A stretch of DNA of 64,000 nucleotides from Epiperipatus broadwayi. Lineage: Eukaryota; Onychophora; Udeonychophora; Euonychophora; Peripatidae. Positions 1 through 13,700 of the stretch are shown one piece after another. Position numbers and translations under genes: made by a program. The notes under the pieces were generated by a model. That model did no database searches, was not told the origin of the DNA, and saw only the letters and a list, made by a program, of their open reading frames with translations. The stretch spans positions 99,935 through 163,934 of the forward strand of contig JAQFVV010013302.1 in assembly GCA_028023455.1 (NCBI GenBank). Direction: 5' to 3'. How positions within the stretch are numbered: the stretch's first letter is position 1; the number at the start of each line of letters is the position of its first letter.

Positions 1-1687
1 CTGACTTAAACACAGTCAATAAGGCTTTGCTTATATGAGAATAAGCTCTAAGCACAAGGAATTCACTTGTGTTTTTAAAACTCTTACTGATGGATGAGTG
101 CATATAGATTTATTTATACACTAAAAATGAACATTGCAGGTTTGAAGATTAATTTCTTTTTATGTAATTAGAACAAAATATTAGATTTTTAAATTCCATT
201 TAGGATTAATTATCATTAAAGAAAAAGTATATGTTAAAATTAAACATTAAATTTTACATTATTAAAATTTAAAAAAAAAACTAGTATTAACAAAAGTTAC
301 TCTGTTATCTAGTATTGACTTGTTTTTTTATAAAAGTAAATGTTTTTAAATAAAATATAATTGCAGTCATGTAGATCTTTAGTTTAAAATAGGTATTTTA
401 CAAAATATTGCTTGAATAACTTTTATATGTAAACATATTACTGATAATTACAATTTTTTTTTTCAATTGATATTTTTAACTATTTGTCTTAGGGAAAAAA
501 ATCCTCCAATCATAAATTGTTATTTCCATTGAGATTAAAGTGGAAAAATTCACTTTCTTTGTTATGCAAATTACATATAATTCTAAAAATCCACATAATG
601 CTGATATCTTCAGACTTTTTTCAATTAATAATTTTTAAATAATTTCTGTTAAAATAAAACTTGAATACTAATATAAGGTTATAGATAGGCTTAAAATAAT
701 GGGGGGAAATGTAGCAATATCAGTGCCATTGTGATATACAAAACATACCAAAATAAGTAATTGGTAGCTGCTGAATAATAGCATGTTAAAATGCAAGTGG
801 GGATATCATCAAAATCTAATAGATTAAATGTGATTAGAAAATCTGTGTAATTCTTACTTTTAGTAGAAATATATTTTTTTTGCATTCTTTTTATATTCTT
901 AGTGTAATTCAAATCCAATTTTGACCAGAAATTTTTTCCCCAATATGTCAACAGAAAATGATTAAAAGATTAAAAATTATTTCAATATACAATACTGACT
1001 TAATTAACTTATCTGTCTTTATTCTTCATCAACCAGACTTTGAATATATACATCTTACCAATCAATTAAATGGAAAAAAATGAGATAATATATAAAATAT
1101 TCTTAAGTTTACTTTTCTGAATATATCCTTCAAAACAAAAAGAGTTCTTTATTTAATGAAAAGTTTGTTTCTTTAGAACTACTTAATAAGCACAAAAATA
1201 TTGCTTACAAATTTTTAATAGTAAAAATTATTTTAAAAAATTGAATGGTTTTATTGTTCCATATAAAGCTCCAACAACAAAAGTGATGTAAGTGGATTTG
1301 AGGATTTTAAACTCTGCTACTCGACTACTGAACCAAACTATGTAGAACATCTTTATAGAATATTAATTCATCAAATCATCCTTATCTTTATCAAGTTAGA
1401 AACTGATAAATTTTTTAATCCCAGATAGACTTTTATTTTTATTAAAGAACAAATATATCTTTTACCTTATTTTTTTATGCATAATCATATTTTTTTTAAA
1501 AATCTTATTTAAAAAAAAAACAATTTCATATCTAATACTTTCAGACATATGATTACAGTACTGAGAAAATATAACTAATACTTAAGATTCATTTCTACTG
1601 AATTAGTTTTTTCAGTTAAACCAGATTTTTACACCTCTCAAGTACTCTTTATCATTGTTCTATACCTATTTATTATACATTTTTATC
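1..1687. other. AT-rich DNA, nothing recognised
   Basis: I see no gene, repeat copy or RNA in this stretch. Open frames here are short and have the low-complexity composition expected by chance in AT-rich DNA. Short A and T runs are common. Confidence 0.6.
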
Positions 1688-1701
1688 AATAATATTAAAT
1701 G

Positions 1702-1962
1702 TTTTAAGCCAATAAACATTACACGATCACCATTTCTTATGCTTGATTGTGTTATTAAAACAGATAAAAACTCACTATATGTACTGCCACAGTGCTCTCA
1801 GATCCAAGGCTTCTCACTCACAAAGGCAACAAGCCAGAAACTAGTCTGGGGATATTAGATGAGTAGTCACTAGATAGGGATTTTATGCACAAGCCTTCTG
1901 GCATCCATTGATTACTCTAGCTTGCTGTGTGGCAATACGTATTGTGAGTTTTTGTCTGTTTT
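1702..1962 (-). mobile_element. F1 foldback element, copy a
   Basis: This is a short non-coding repeat related to copies at 6379, 33441, 56294 and 58485. It is flanked by a 14 bp duplication, AATAATATTAAATG at 1688-1701 and AATAATATTGAATG at 1963-1976, with one mismatch. Read on the minus strand it has the standard F1 plan: an inverted unit, a partial direct unit ending near TCTGTTTTAATAAC, and a tail containing AAGCATAAGAAATGGTGATC. The hammerhead-like core at 1801-1860 keeps GAAAC and GTC, but CTGATGA has decayed to CTCACAA. The duplication length argues for insertion through reverse transcription rather than a cut-and-paste transposon. Confidence 0.75.
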
Positions 1963-1976
1963 AATAATATTGAATG

Positions 1977-3455
1977 TCAGTAACTATAAATTAAATGATA
2001 TCCAAAATGGTTTTTATTTCTTGATTTAGGTGTTTATTGTACGAATTTTTTAGGCTATTAAATTTGATTTTAACAAATCACAATATACATGATTTTATAC
2101 ATATATATATATATATATAGCTTTATGGTCGTCTTTAATTTTTTTAGATTTTTGATGCTCCTATTACATTTCAGTATTACATTTTAACTTTAAAAAAGAT
2201 AAATTCAAATTTTCCAAAACAAGTTACATACAAATGAGTATCATACAAATATTTAATGTCATAATCTTTAATTAATATATTTGTATACATACTTAAAAGT
2301 TATTTCTCTTTTGCTAAGTTTAGAGACAATTATTAAGCACATAAAATAATAATCTATATACATATATATTTAATAAAGGTTCTTAATTTCTTCTCTAGTG
2401 ATAATCTTACTTCAGTTTTTATACATTTTTATTAAAAATTAATGTGATCAATATTTCACCTCAAAAGATTTTAATTTCAAAAAATAAATGAATTTTATTC
2501 CTCGTGGCTTTAGTAATTTCTCTCTTTCTTTTGTGTAAATTTTTAAATTATTTGACAATTGGTTTGTTTTGAATCTTTGAAATTGTTAAAGTAAAGTTTA
2601 TATATCTTTTATTAGTAGATTAAAAAATATTAACTAATTAATTGTTTTTATGTTAAAACAACTTTTAATGTGCAATTTTAAAAAAAATTACATCTTGCTT
2701 GAAAATGAAAATACAACTTGTATTTTTTAAATTTTTGTCTAAGTTTATAACTTGAAAGTTAAATTACTGATCAATTTAATATGTTTTTATAGTGGCATCA
2801 TACTGTGGTGAATAGAAAGTTAAGGTTTCTAAATCGAAGCTTAGCCTACCCTTTCTACTGCTTGAATTTCACATAATATCTAAGCAATTTACATTATTCT
2901 TTATCTAAATTGTCTTCATCAATATTTAAACAAAAGATTAGAATTATGTGAAGAGTTCTAACTATTCATGAGAAAGAAATGTTGATAACTGTTATAAACA
3001 AATTCAAATCTAAGAGGGAATTCAATAAAACAAAAATTCTTTAAATAGGGATGAATTTTTATTAAATTTGCAATTCTTATTTTGACAACTCTCAATTTAA
3101 ATATATTTTGGTAGAGAATTACAACATGACATTTAAAAAAATAATATTAAACACAACATGGTAAATAAATTAATATTTATGCTTTTTAAAATGAAATGAG
3201 AAAAACGGTTTAGTAAATATTTATAAATAATATTTTTTTCTTGGGAAATTGTGTTCAAGCATCAAAGTGATAAAACTGAAAATTTCATCGCTTGAATTTA
3301 TCATGCTATCAACTGTGCTAAATTGTATAAGAAAATGTCAGCAAATTAATTGTTGTAAGCTTATTTCAATTTTGACTTTTGTAATTTGATACTGCTTTAT
3401 TTAATTTATGATTTTCTTTTTTTTTTTTGCGTAGAAAGTAACGTTTAGTAATATA
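1977..3455. other. AT-rich DNA, nothing recognised
   Basis: No gene or repeat copy is visible. A short (TA)n run lies near 2098-2120. Confidence 0.55.
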
Positions 3456-3560
3456 TATTAAGGCTATAATCTTAAGAACTATGCACCTAAAATGCAGCAG
3501 TAGGGACCTCTACAAATCTAAACACAAGATTAATGACTTTAAAAGACAAGTAACGTTTAA
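3456..3560 (+). repeat. F8 dispersed repeat, copy a
   Basis: About 100 bp shared with 35082-35194. The common blocks are AAGGCTATAATCTTA, then GACCTCTACAAATCT, then CAAGATT and GACTTTA. No coding potential and no clear duplication was found. The family type is unknown. Confidence 0.5.
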
Positions 3561-4420
3561 AAACCTTAATCAGTAAAAGTTGTAATAATATTTATGGTAC
3601 TTAATTTATTTATTTTTGCAAAAAAAAAAATAATAATAATTTCTAAATCTTTCAAAACATTAGTGGAAGCAGACAAAATATCATAACATAAGCTGTTTTA
3701 TTATTATTATTATTATAAACATTTTGTCCATATATAAAGACTGTTTGAATTACAGAATATATTATAAACGTAAGGCTGCTGTATAAAGTGGCAGTCTCTT
3801 GAATGGAAAATGCACAAATCATGGCCCTGATCTTTTACTTTTATTCTAAAACTTTTTATTAATTCCCAAACAATAATCCATCAAATTATAATTATTTAAT
3901 GTACACTTAATAGATGTTAAAATTAATATTTACAATATTAAGATATACATTAGTAAAAGAAAAAAAAAATCCACTTGTAAAAATTGATTTTTTAGTATTA
4001 CATAGATGCTGTCAAATCAGGTTTAATATACAAAATACATATATTCATTATAGCATTATTAAATATTTACATTTAATATTTATTTAGTTTTCTGCAGCAT
4101 ATGAGCAGTTTAAAAATATATGAGACCATATTGGTAAATTATTATGATAAATTCTTTTAATTCTGAAAATTTCTAATTCAGAAAGACTAAGAAATTAAGT
4201 TTTGAATTAAAAGTATTACACTTTATTGTTTTTTTTTTTTTTTAATAAAAAATAAATAAATAATAACCAATTCTAAATTTACATATATATATAATCAGCT
4301 TAGATGTGTATGTTGAATGTGAGTTTACATAGATGGAAGCATTTGATAATTTTTATTTAAACATCAAAAACAAAATATATTATACATTAATAAAAAAAAT
4401 TTGTACTTCATCATGTCTAT
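3561..4420. other. AT-rich DNA with microsatellites
   Basis: A (TTA)n run lies near 3700-3715 and poly-A and poly-T runs are present. I recognise nothing else. Confidence 0.5.
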
Positions 4421-4424
4421 TTGC

Positions 4425-7230
4425 AGCTCTTCAATGTATTCTATTCTCTGCCATATTTTGCAAATGGAAACAATGGACATTGCAATTCTTTAAAATGTCT
4501 TTGAGATAAACCTTATAATGTAAATGGGGTCTACCTCTCCCGAAAACAACCCGTGCTCAACTTTACCATAAAATACTTTTTCAGGAAAATTCCCAAACTT
4601 TGTTTTATTGCCCAATTCAATGCCTGTGTGATGTTACTATAGTAAACTCAGTAGTTTCACAGCCAGTAAGCTGAAAAATGTATTGATTGGTTTATAATAT
4701 TGCCATCATATTTTTGAAATTTTAAAGATATCCTTAAATGAAATTTTCTAATGCCTTTAATGTGTTAAAATGAGTAGAAACATATTAAAGTCTGTGTTGA
4801 ACTTCAACATCTAAATAAATTGTTCTTCTTATAAAAGTGTGAAGTTATTTAAACTTTTTATAGCCTCAAGTTGAAGGCTACACAAGCTAAAAGTTGCTGT
4901 CCAAAGTCTTTATATGTTACATTTAAAACATTGAGAACATTCTGTAAATGGTCTTTTGAACTGGGCAAAATATCATAATCATCAGCATACTGTAAATCCA
5001 GAATCCAAAAAGAAAAAGTTCTTGTTTTTACTTTTAATGAATTCATATTAATAATTTCACCATCAAACCTGTATTGTAACATGATTGCCATTTCATTTAA
5101 CCACATAAAGACCACTGTCATAAATAATAAAAACAATGTTGGAACAAGTACACATATAAATAAATTTTGGTGGACAAGCAACTAATTTTAAATGATACCA
5201 TAGATCTGTGCTATTAATTGAATCAAATGCCTTGACCAAATCAATAAAAAACAATATATAATCAATCTTTTATTTGCAACAACTTTTTTTTTTGAATTTG
5301 CTTGGCAAAATAACCATGTCTAGAGTATTTCTTAATTCTCTAAAATCAAACTGAGTGTCTGGTAACCATTCATTGGTAATTGAAAACAATCAATTCAATA
5401 ATATTCTTAAAAGTATTTTGTTATAGTAGACAATAATGATATTTCACAATGACTGCTGAAATCTTGTCTATTCCCTTTGCTTTTAGGAATTGGAAACAAT
5501 AAAAGAATTCTTAAGATAGGATGTACAATTTCAGGGGTTTATATATTTCTAAAAATTTCAATATTTTTAAAGCTAAAATTTCATCATCGTATGTTTCAAC
5601 TTCAGATATTTCAACAGAAACTGCAGTCTTTTTCTTTATTCAGATTACAAACTAACTTGATTTCACTAAAATGGATATCTTTGTTCACATCTAAATGAGC
5701 AGATAAAATAGATATATCATTAAAAGTTGTAATTTTAATTCTTGTATTGTTATTCAAAAGATTGTCAAAATACTTCTTCCAACTGTTTAAAATATCATTA
5801 TCATTGCATAAGTGAGTGCTATTGTTGGATTACTATTTCTCAGCTGCCTTCAGTGTATTAAAAAAGATATAGAATGACTACAGTCAGTGAATGTCCATAT
5901 CTTCTTTTCAGTTTTAATTCGTCAATAATTTAAGCCTTCTTGCCAGTCTCAGATATTTCTTTTATTTTGAAGTTCCACATTTAATCCATTATTCTACCAA
6001 AGAGAAAATACTATGTGTTTCCTTTTAATGAAATTATTAATAATAAGAATATTGTCAAAAAACCATTCATGATTCTTTACTTTATTGAAACAAGGAATAA
6101 TTTGCTTATATTCATAACACACTCCTTAAGATAATAGTCGTGAAGACTCAAATTGGCAATTTCAGTATTTAATAGCTATCAAAATTTATTTATGTATAGT
6201 AGAATCTTTTAAAGAATAAACATCAAGTTACTTATAAATAATATTGGAATAATATTCATATTTCAATGAAACTCTCATTTTGAACTGCTCTAATATGAAC
6301 TATACAACAATCTGTATTTCTAAGACTTATGTGTTGCAAGCTTTTTTAAAATTCTAATTCCCAACTATAATGCAATCTTAAAACAGGCAAAACTCTCCAT
6401 AGAGTAGTGCCACTCAATGCAATCCAGAGTAATCAATAGATGCCATAAGGGCTTTTGCATAAAATCCCTATCTAGTGCCTACTCATCCAATATCCCAGAC
6501 TAGTTTTTGGCTTGTGGCTTTCGTCAGTGAGGAGTCTTGGATCTGAGAGCACTGCACCTAGATCTTAGGATCCGTTGATTACTCTGGCTTGCACTGAGTG
6601 TCACTACTGTATGGAGAGTTTTGCCTGTTTTAATAACAGTTATGAGCAAGCATAAAAATGGTGATCATGTGATATAATGCAATCTATTAAATGTCATTGT
6701 TTTGAGCATAAGTGCATCCTCCTTTATAGTGTTTTTCTGCCTAAATAAAGTGTTTGTGATAGTAAATCCATGTGTTAATTCAATAATAACAAACCAAATG
6801 AATTTATAGTATGTGCATTAAAATTTCTAATAAGAAAAAAATGATTTTAATGGTATTTATAAAATAATGCTATCTGACAAGGAATACAAGCTTTCCTAAG
6901 ATTGGAACATAGGCATTAATAAAATAAGCATTATTAGGATGGTGCAAAGTAAGTTTTAATTCCATTAACCTTTCATTAATATAAGGAATTCCAATAACAG
7001 AAGATATGAAATTAGATTTCACAGCAAATCTAATATCATGCATGTTCCTTTCACTAGCTGATCTTCCTTCCCCCAAAAAAACTTGTAGCCACCCACCTGC
7101 TCAATTAATCCTTTCCTCTAAAATTTTATTAAGAGCAGATATGCCATTCTTAAATCTTGACAGGTTTTAAGCTTGTTCTTGAAGATTTAGCATCAATAAA
7201 GTTCTCACATTCCATGTACCCATATTGAGA
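4425..7230 (-). pseudogene. Decayed LINE ORF2 (endonuclease-RT)
   Basis: A non-LTR retrotransposon relic read leftwards. The 5' part (7223-6870) encodes an AP-type endonuclease start, MGTWNVRTLL, and further on IPYINERLMELKLTL and INAYVPIL, in one frame with two stops. The RT domain follows at about 5270-4858, with YIDLVKAFDSINSTDLWYHL and an intact catalytic LQYADD at 4978-4989. The C-terminal part near 4700-4430 shows PKKVFYGK-type sequence seen in the tails of these polymerases. Frameshifts and stops occur throughout, so it cannot be functional. An F1 element is inserted at 6379-6672. The RT resembles the DLQYADD group of invertebrate LINEs; I did not assign the clade further. Confidence 0.8.
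6379..6672 (+). mobile_element. F1 foldback element, copy b (nested)
   Basis: This element is inserted into the LINE at 4425-7230. It is flanked by a perfect 13 bp duplication, TATAATGCAATCT, at 6366-6378 and 6673-6685. The left part is an inverted unit starting AAAACAGGCAAAACTCTCC. The right part is a partial direct unit ending GAGAGTTTTGCCTGTTTT plus the tail with GAGCAAGCATAAAAATGGTG. The minus-strand hammerhead-like core at 6485-6544 has CTGACGA and GTC, but the GAAAC box is now AAAAC. Confidence 0.85.
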
Positions 7231-7489
7231 AAAATAATTTAATAATAATACTTAACTTTATTACAACCAATCTCCTGCTTTACTTGTACTAATTGAATTT
7301 TTGGTATTGTATTATTTCTATCTAAATATATAATCTTTTCCAAACAAAACTCCCACCTCACTGAAATCCAGTTCTATACCAACTTCAAGCATAAATTATA
7401 ATTAAGGACTGAGCAGCCTACTAAACCTGACCATATTAAGTTTTCTTAATTCTTGAGGATTTAAGATTTAAAAAAAGGAAATTGCAATC

Positions 7490-7570
7490 AGAAAATGCTG
7501 TGTATGTAGTTAAAGGATGAAAATGATATTGCACAAACACATGAAAATGATATTGCACAAACACACAATT
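7490..7570 (+). repeat. Short tandem duplication
   Basis: The phrase ATGAAAATGATATTGCACAA, with the following ACACA, occurs twice head to tail at about 7517-7565. It sits just upstream of the CCHC LINE relic and may belong to its 5' region. Confidence 0.55.
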
Positions 7571-8024
7571 TCATTCTCATTTAGTGCAAGATTTCAAAAA
7601 CATAAAAAACTCACCTTGATCAGATCTACAATAACTTTAAGAGACTTTAAAAAAACCGGGTTTGTCTTATCATAAACAATATCTAGTCTTTGATAAAACA
7701 ACATTCTAACCTATAAGGCAGCAGGAGTTCATAATCAGGCAATGTTTATTAGTCATTTACAGTTAGCCCTCATATCTAAAGTCTATTCCATTATCAAACC
7801 CATAGAGGCCTCTAGTAGCCTGAACACAGAATCTTATATAAGAAAAATAATTTTCCTAAACTGTTTTTTTTTTGCTCTGAATCATAAACTACAATGATTT
7901 AAAAAAAAGATTAAGCCATTAGAGAATTTTGCATTGATTATTGTCGATGAACACCACCAAAACTGCATAACTAGAACTATTAAAACATCTGTTTAGCTTA
8001 CAATGCACAAGATTTCAAATATTA

Positions 8025-8480
8025 ATGGAATCATTTAGAAAAATGATTTTGTTCCAACAAATTTACCTCCAGGTAACTCCAATTCCCATATACAGTAATA
8101 GTTCTGAATTTAAAATAAAACTAAATAAGAATATAGACACCACCAATATCCCCAACCAAATCACTGATCAAGAGGCCACACTTTACATCTACATAAGAGG
8201 CATAAAACCTCAATGTTTTTTTGTGGCTAGTGAGGGCATTTAACCATCAATTGTTCCACTGATCAGTATCTGCAGTGTGACCAAATAGGAAAACATATGC
8301 CAAGATGCATTTACAAAAAAAATCAAATTTCCATTAAAAACAATACCAACAAATTCTAAACAACAATCCCCATACAACACCACAATGTTATCCATATGGC
8401 TCCCATGGCCAACTGGTAATACCCTGCAGTAGCAATCAAGTACCACAAGTTCAACCAGCCATAAGCCAAACTTACACAAG
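8025..8480 (+). pseudogene. LINE ORF1 (gag-like zinc knuckle) relic
   Basis: The reading frame includes PIYSNSSEFKIKLNKNID and ITDQEATLYIYIRGIKPQC, then the start of a CCHC knuckle. A one-base loss in the T run near 8216-8222 breaks the frame. In the next frame C-G, two stops, then GHLTINC continue the first knuckle, and QCDQIGKHMPRC supplies the second. The region at 40140-40400 has the same order (PIY-N-FKI-L-KNID, DQEA, CCHC), so the two are homologous. ORF1 proteins of this type bind LINE RNA. This copy is broken. Confidence 0.7.
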
Positions 8481-9581
8481 CCACCAAGAAAATAATACAA
8501 AATACAAATTCAATCATCACTGATCCAGGCAAACTGAATTAAGGCCAGCTGCCATCTCAGAACCAAATATTCTGAGTCCAACCATCCAGTGGAATTCATG
8601 CACATCCATGATCTCACCACAAGATCAAATAATGCAAATTCTATTGTTGTAGATTCTAAACAGGCGGCTCCACATCAGAAATACAATTGACCTACCACAA
8701 CACATACCCCAATTGCTATAGCCAATTTTGAACCAGAGTCTAATCAAAATACCATCAATCTAGCATATTAACATATCCAAACAAACCACTCACAAGATAA
8801 TACTCATGGGCCTTCAACTCACAAAACTAGCTTCGGCACAGACCAGCAGATCACCCAGATGTCCAAAAAAGAACTGATAAAGAGAGTCAAAATAGAAGAG
8901 ATTGCTGCTCCAGACATAACTAGCCCTCCCCCATCAACAGATTTTATACTAATAAATCTCTCACAAAATCAAATAATTGACTCATCCCTACCAACTGAAA
9001 ATATACATACACAATATACACAGACATAACAGCATTACAAAGATATCATGACTGATCTGCCACCCAAATACTACATTACAGATTGACATGGGACTTTCTC
9101 CTATCAAACCAAACTGATATCCTAAATACTACTATGCTAAAACTATCCACCTACCATTTATGTTTCTATCCATAAATCAGCTTTAACCAAAAGACCACTT
9201 GGACAGCCAAAAAAAAGAAACCAAATAAATCCAACTTATATACAGACAAACCAATTTAATACCAACTTCACCCCCCCTCCCTTTGCATTTTCACTCATAC
9301 TACTGTTTCCATGTCTTTTTCTTAATATTACATTGAAAAACTTTATGTAAACCTAGTTTGACATGTATCTTGTTAAGTAATAATCTTTGTTTGTAAATTA
9401 TTGTAAATTGTTTTGTTTTTGCCTATCACAAACAAGATTGTAAACCATTATTGCATATGTAATACCGTATATCAGCCTGTATCTAAGACCTCATATTTTT
9501 TACATATAACTTATGTAACCCTTTTTTTAGACTCGATAAAATCTACCTTTGAAACATCATCATCATCATCACTACCACCCA

Positions 9582-9889
<308 letters not shown>

Positions 9890-10088
9890 TATAAAATTTA
9901 TTTTATTTTTTTATAATAAAATAAAAAAAATTTTTTTTTTTTATATAAATATATATTTAATATATTTTTTTATACTTAAATTAAAAAAAATATAATAATA
10001 ATAATATAAATTATAATTTTTTTATTATTTTTTTTTTTATTTTTTTTATTTTATTATATAATTTAATTTTTAAAAAAAATTAAAATTC
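9890..10088. repeat. A/T-only low-complexity tract
   Basis: About 200 bp with almost no G or C, made of A runs, T runs and short (TA) blocks. It lies between the (TAA)n array and the first monomer of the next LINE. It may be a degraded microsatellite or poorly resolved sequence. Confidence 0.8.
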
Positions 10089-10089
10089 C

Positions 10090-11050
10090 TAACCAAATTT
10101 CAATTTCAGCAGCAAGAATCCACTTGTTCACAGCCAAGTTAACAAGCTCTAGTTTTTCATGCTTCAAGCGTACTCAAAACCTAAACGTGACAAAGTGAAA
10201 ATCTTATCCTGATATACTTTTTCTAATTTTCAATGAGTTGATAATTAATTAATAATTCTGTGTTACATTTTTTATTCAAAATTTCAATTAAAATCAAATT
10301 ACCCAACGATAATTTTAGAAAACAATATGGCGACAAAACCGTCACATGACCAGATGCTTGCCGGCCATATTACTAGCACTGAATTTCAAAATCCAAAGAT
10401 CAGCAGTTAAACATAAGTTATTTTTAATTTTATTGTAGTAAATTTCAATCTTGTTTGGAAAAAAAAAAAATTTCAATTTCAAATTTCCCAGCAAAATTCA
10501 CTTCCTCACAAATAAGTTAACAAGCTCTGGTTTTTATGCTCAAAAAGAATTCAAAACCTTAGTCTAACACAAGATCATAAAATACCTTTAGTCAGTTATT
10601 TACTTACTTCCAATTTTGTGTTATATTTTTTTATTCAAACTTTCAATTAAAATCAAGTTACTTAACGATAATTTTGTAAAAAAAAAAAAGCCATCACATG
10701 ACCATTGATTGTCTGCAACCAATAATGCAGGCACAAAATGTTAAAGTCCAAAGGTCAGTCAAGCATACATTTATTTTTAATGTTATTGTAGCAAATTCTG
10801 ATTCTTGTTTTGTAATAAAAATTCAATTTCAACTTCACTTTTTCACAACCAAGTTAACAAACTGTGACTATTTATGCCTATAAAGTAGTCAAAACCTTAG
10901 GCTAGCAAGGTACAAAAAAGAACTAACTTTATTTACCATTTTCAATTTCCAATCAGTTGATAGCTTATTTCCAATTTTGTGCAAAATTTTTCATGTAAAT
11001 CTTCAACTAACATCAAGTTGCTAGATAATTTCAAAAACATAAATCACTTC
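10090..11050 (+). repeat. Three tandem ~340-380 bp monomers
   Basis: Three imperfect head-to-tail units are marked by AAGTTAACAAGCTCTAG near 10135, AAGTTAACAAGCTCTGG near 10513 and AAGTTAACAAACTGTGAC near 10852. Other shared blocks are CAAAACCTTAG, TTCAATTAAAATCAA and CATCACATGACC. They precede an ORF1-like stretch and a LINE 3' end on the same strand. By analogy with LINE families whose 5' UTR is built of promoter monomers, I infer they are the 5' region of LINE copy 2. Confidence 0.75.
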
Positions 11051-11059
11051 CAATAGCAA

Positions 11060-11700
11060 TATGAATATTAACCACATACCCAGATTTTACTGTCTCCCTG
11101 CATCTGGAACCTATACCCATGAATCTCACCCTTAAACCATATCAAAAGCCTCACTTGGACTCCTCTTTTAACACATTCAAATCCAATGTCTAATAAACCT
11201 ACCACAAATTCCAATTCAATAATTGCAACCAGTTCTAATATAGCTGTACCACCAGTGACCTCTGGAAATTGGGGCCCTCTACTCATAGATATCACACCTG
11301 AACCTCATCAAAACCCTTACTCAGCCTCTTCCTCTAACACACAGACCCAGAATCTATCCAACTTATGACAAACAACTTAATAATTGCAACCAATTCTAAC
11401 ATAGCTGTATCACCTCACCACCCACCCAGAACATTTATCTATTCAAATGTACCAGAAAACAGGTTTAGTAGATTTGTAACCAAATTATGAAAGCAATCCA
11501 GCCATGCCTCTCACCCATACTAACACCTTTCCCAACTCATATTACCAATGAAACCAAGAGAAACCTGGTCACCAAAGAAGATCCAACAATCTAAAAAATC
11601 AAAAATAACTGACATTGATCTCATACCAGTGTAGACCTCACAAACAATTGCCACACTACCATAGAAATTGCTAGTTCCTCACCTATGTTACCCAGGCAAC
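11060..11700 (+). pseudogene. Probable LINE ORF1 fragment
   Basis: Readable fragments include a Met-Ser-Asn-Lys-Pro start at 11186 followed by a Thr/Asn/Ser-rich segment, and later PRETWSPKKIQQSKKSKITD, which resembles the basic PLGQPKKRNQ stretch of copy 1. Internal repetition is present: AATAATTGCAACCA followed by TTCTAA and ATAGCTGTA occurs at about 11216 and again at about 11378. Stops interrupt every frame. The identity is inferred from its position in the element. Confidence 0.4.
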
Positions 11701-11754
11701 CCAAATACCTATAAAACTAAACCTGGTTTGCATCTGTAGATACAGCAATCCAGA

Positions 11755-12000
11755 GCATGTAAAATTTATGTAATCTTATGTAAATCAATAAATCAACTTT
11801 TATATATGTAAATCTACAACTACAGATTGCCATGTAACTACAGCAACCCAAGCTATGTAAAACCCTAACTAATCCACAGCATATAAAAATTCCTGTAATC
11901 TCATGTAAATAAATAAATCAACTTTTACATATGTAAACCTACATCTACAGATTGCTCATGTAACCACAGCAACCCAAGCTATGTAAAATTCTTGTAACTC
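11755..12000 (+). repeat. Tandem ~123 bp repeats in LINE 3' region
   Basis: Two full units and a third partial unit share TGTAAATAAATAAATCAACT, CTACAGATTGC and CAGCAACCCAAGCTATGTAA. The last partial unit runs into the LINE terminus just before the (TAA)n array. Confidence 0.85.
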
Positions 12001-12030
12001 TCTAAGATAAATAAAGATTATCATTGAAAC

Positions 12031-12496
<466 letters not shown>

Positions 12497-13309
12497 GCAG
12501 CAGTCATCATTAAAAATCATAAGCACCATTAAAAATATAATTTCTTTATGTTTATGGCTTTCAAACGGATTGAATGAATGCAAATTATCTTCATGCTTTT
12601 CTTTAAAATCTATTTGTCCATATTCTGTATGGTCCCTCTGTTTTATTAATTATATAATATCAAAAATCAGGTTTTTAATCAAAATTTATTTATCTTATTT
12701 GATGAAAAAATAATAATTTTTTTTAATAAATGTTTTCACTAAAATGTATAATTTGAAACTCGTGCCCTCTTTTATGATATGCAGTTTTACCAATATCATT
12801 TATTAACGATACTTCCAATAATGATCAGTTTTTTTATTTATTTATTCCAATAGTGTTTAAATTATCTCTTAACAATTGTTTTTTTTTTTTTTTTGTGAGA
12901 AGTGAAATGAAAATTATTTCTCATTCACAGGTTATTCAATCCACTGATCCATTATTCGGTCAGTTTAATGAATCATAATTTCGAGAAACCTTTAGATTCT
13001 TCAAAATGTAGTTTTATTAAAACAGTATAAGTAATACAATCAGATAATAAAACAATTTAAAAGGTAATAATTAATAAAAAATGCGCAAAAAATAATAAAT
13101 AACATTTTACACTAATATAAATATTAAAAAATACCAAAGTATTGGTTTTAATAATTTTTCGAAAAGTAAGACAATAGCGATTAGTAATAATGAAATAAAA
13201 TAAGAGTAACAATTATAAATACTTGGATATATCAATGTAGATAAAAATATAATTGATATAAAGTAAATCGTAAAAATAAACTGAGTTTGAATGATTTTGG
13301 TAAAAATAA
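12497..13309. other. AT-rich DNA, nothing recognised
   Basis: I see no repeat copy or reading frame of interest here. Confidence 0.5.
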
Positions 13310-13700
13310 TATTTAAAGAAAATATTTGACTATGTATTTGAAAAGGAAAATTTTTAATAAGAGACTTTTGCTAATTCTTACTTATGGGTGTAGAACCAAG
13401 ACATTTAATAGAAAAATTGTATAGAAATTACCTATCACGCAGTAAAAAAACAGATATATATATATATTGTTCTTAAAAATAAAAAATCAAAAACAAAATA
13501 AACTGGTAAGAGAAAAAATGGGTGTCTACAGCCCCATTGAAAGAATTCGCGGAATGAAATCAATCTAGTTTGGACAAGTTGTTAGAGTGATAATTTAAAG
13601 TATTAATTGTATCTCAAAAATTGTGGTGTCACATGTGGATTTGAGTTAGAGAAACTGGATTGAACTCAGGAAAATCTTTCTTTATCTTCTATTGGTTTAA
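13310..13700 (+). pseudogene. Possible RTE-like LINE C-terminal relic
   Basis: KRKFLIRDFC, a stop, then FLLMG corresponds to the segment of RTE-type polymerases that reads KVFN-CVL-VLTYG in the copy at 17085. Weakly similar sequence continues to about 13640. The match is short and heavily decayed. Confidence 0.35.
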
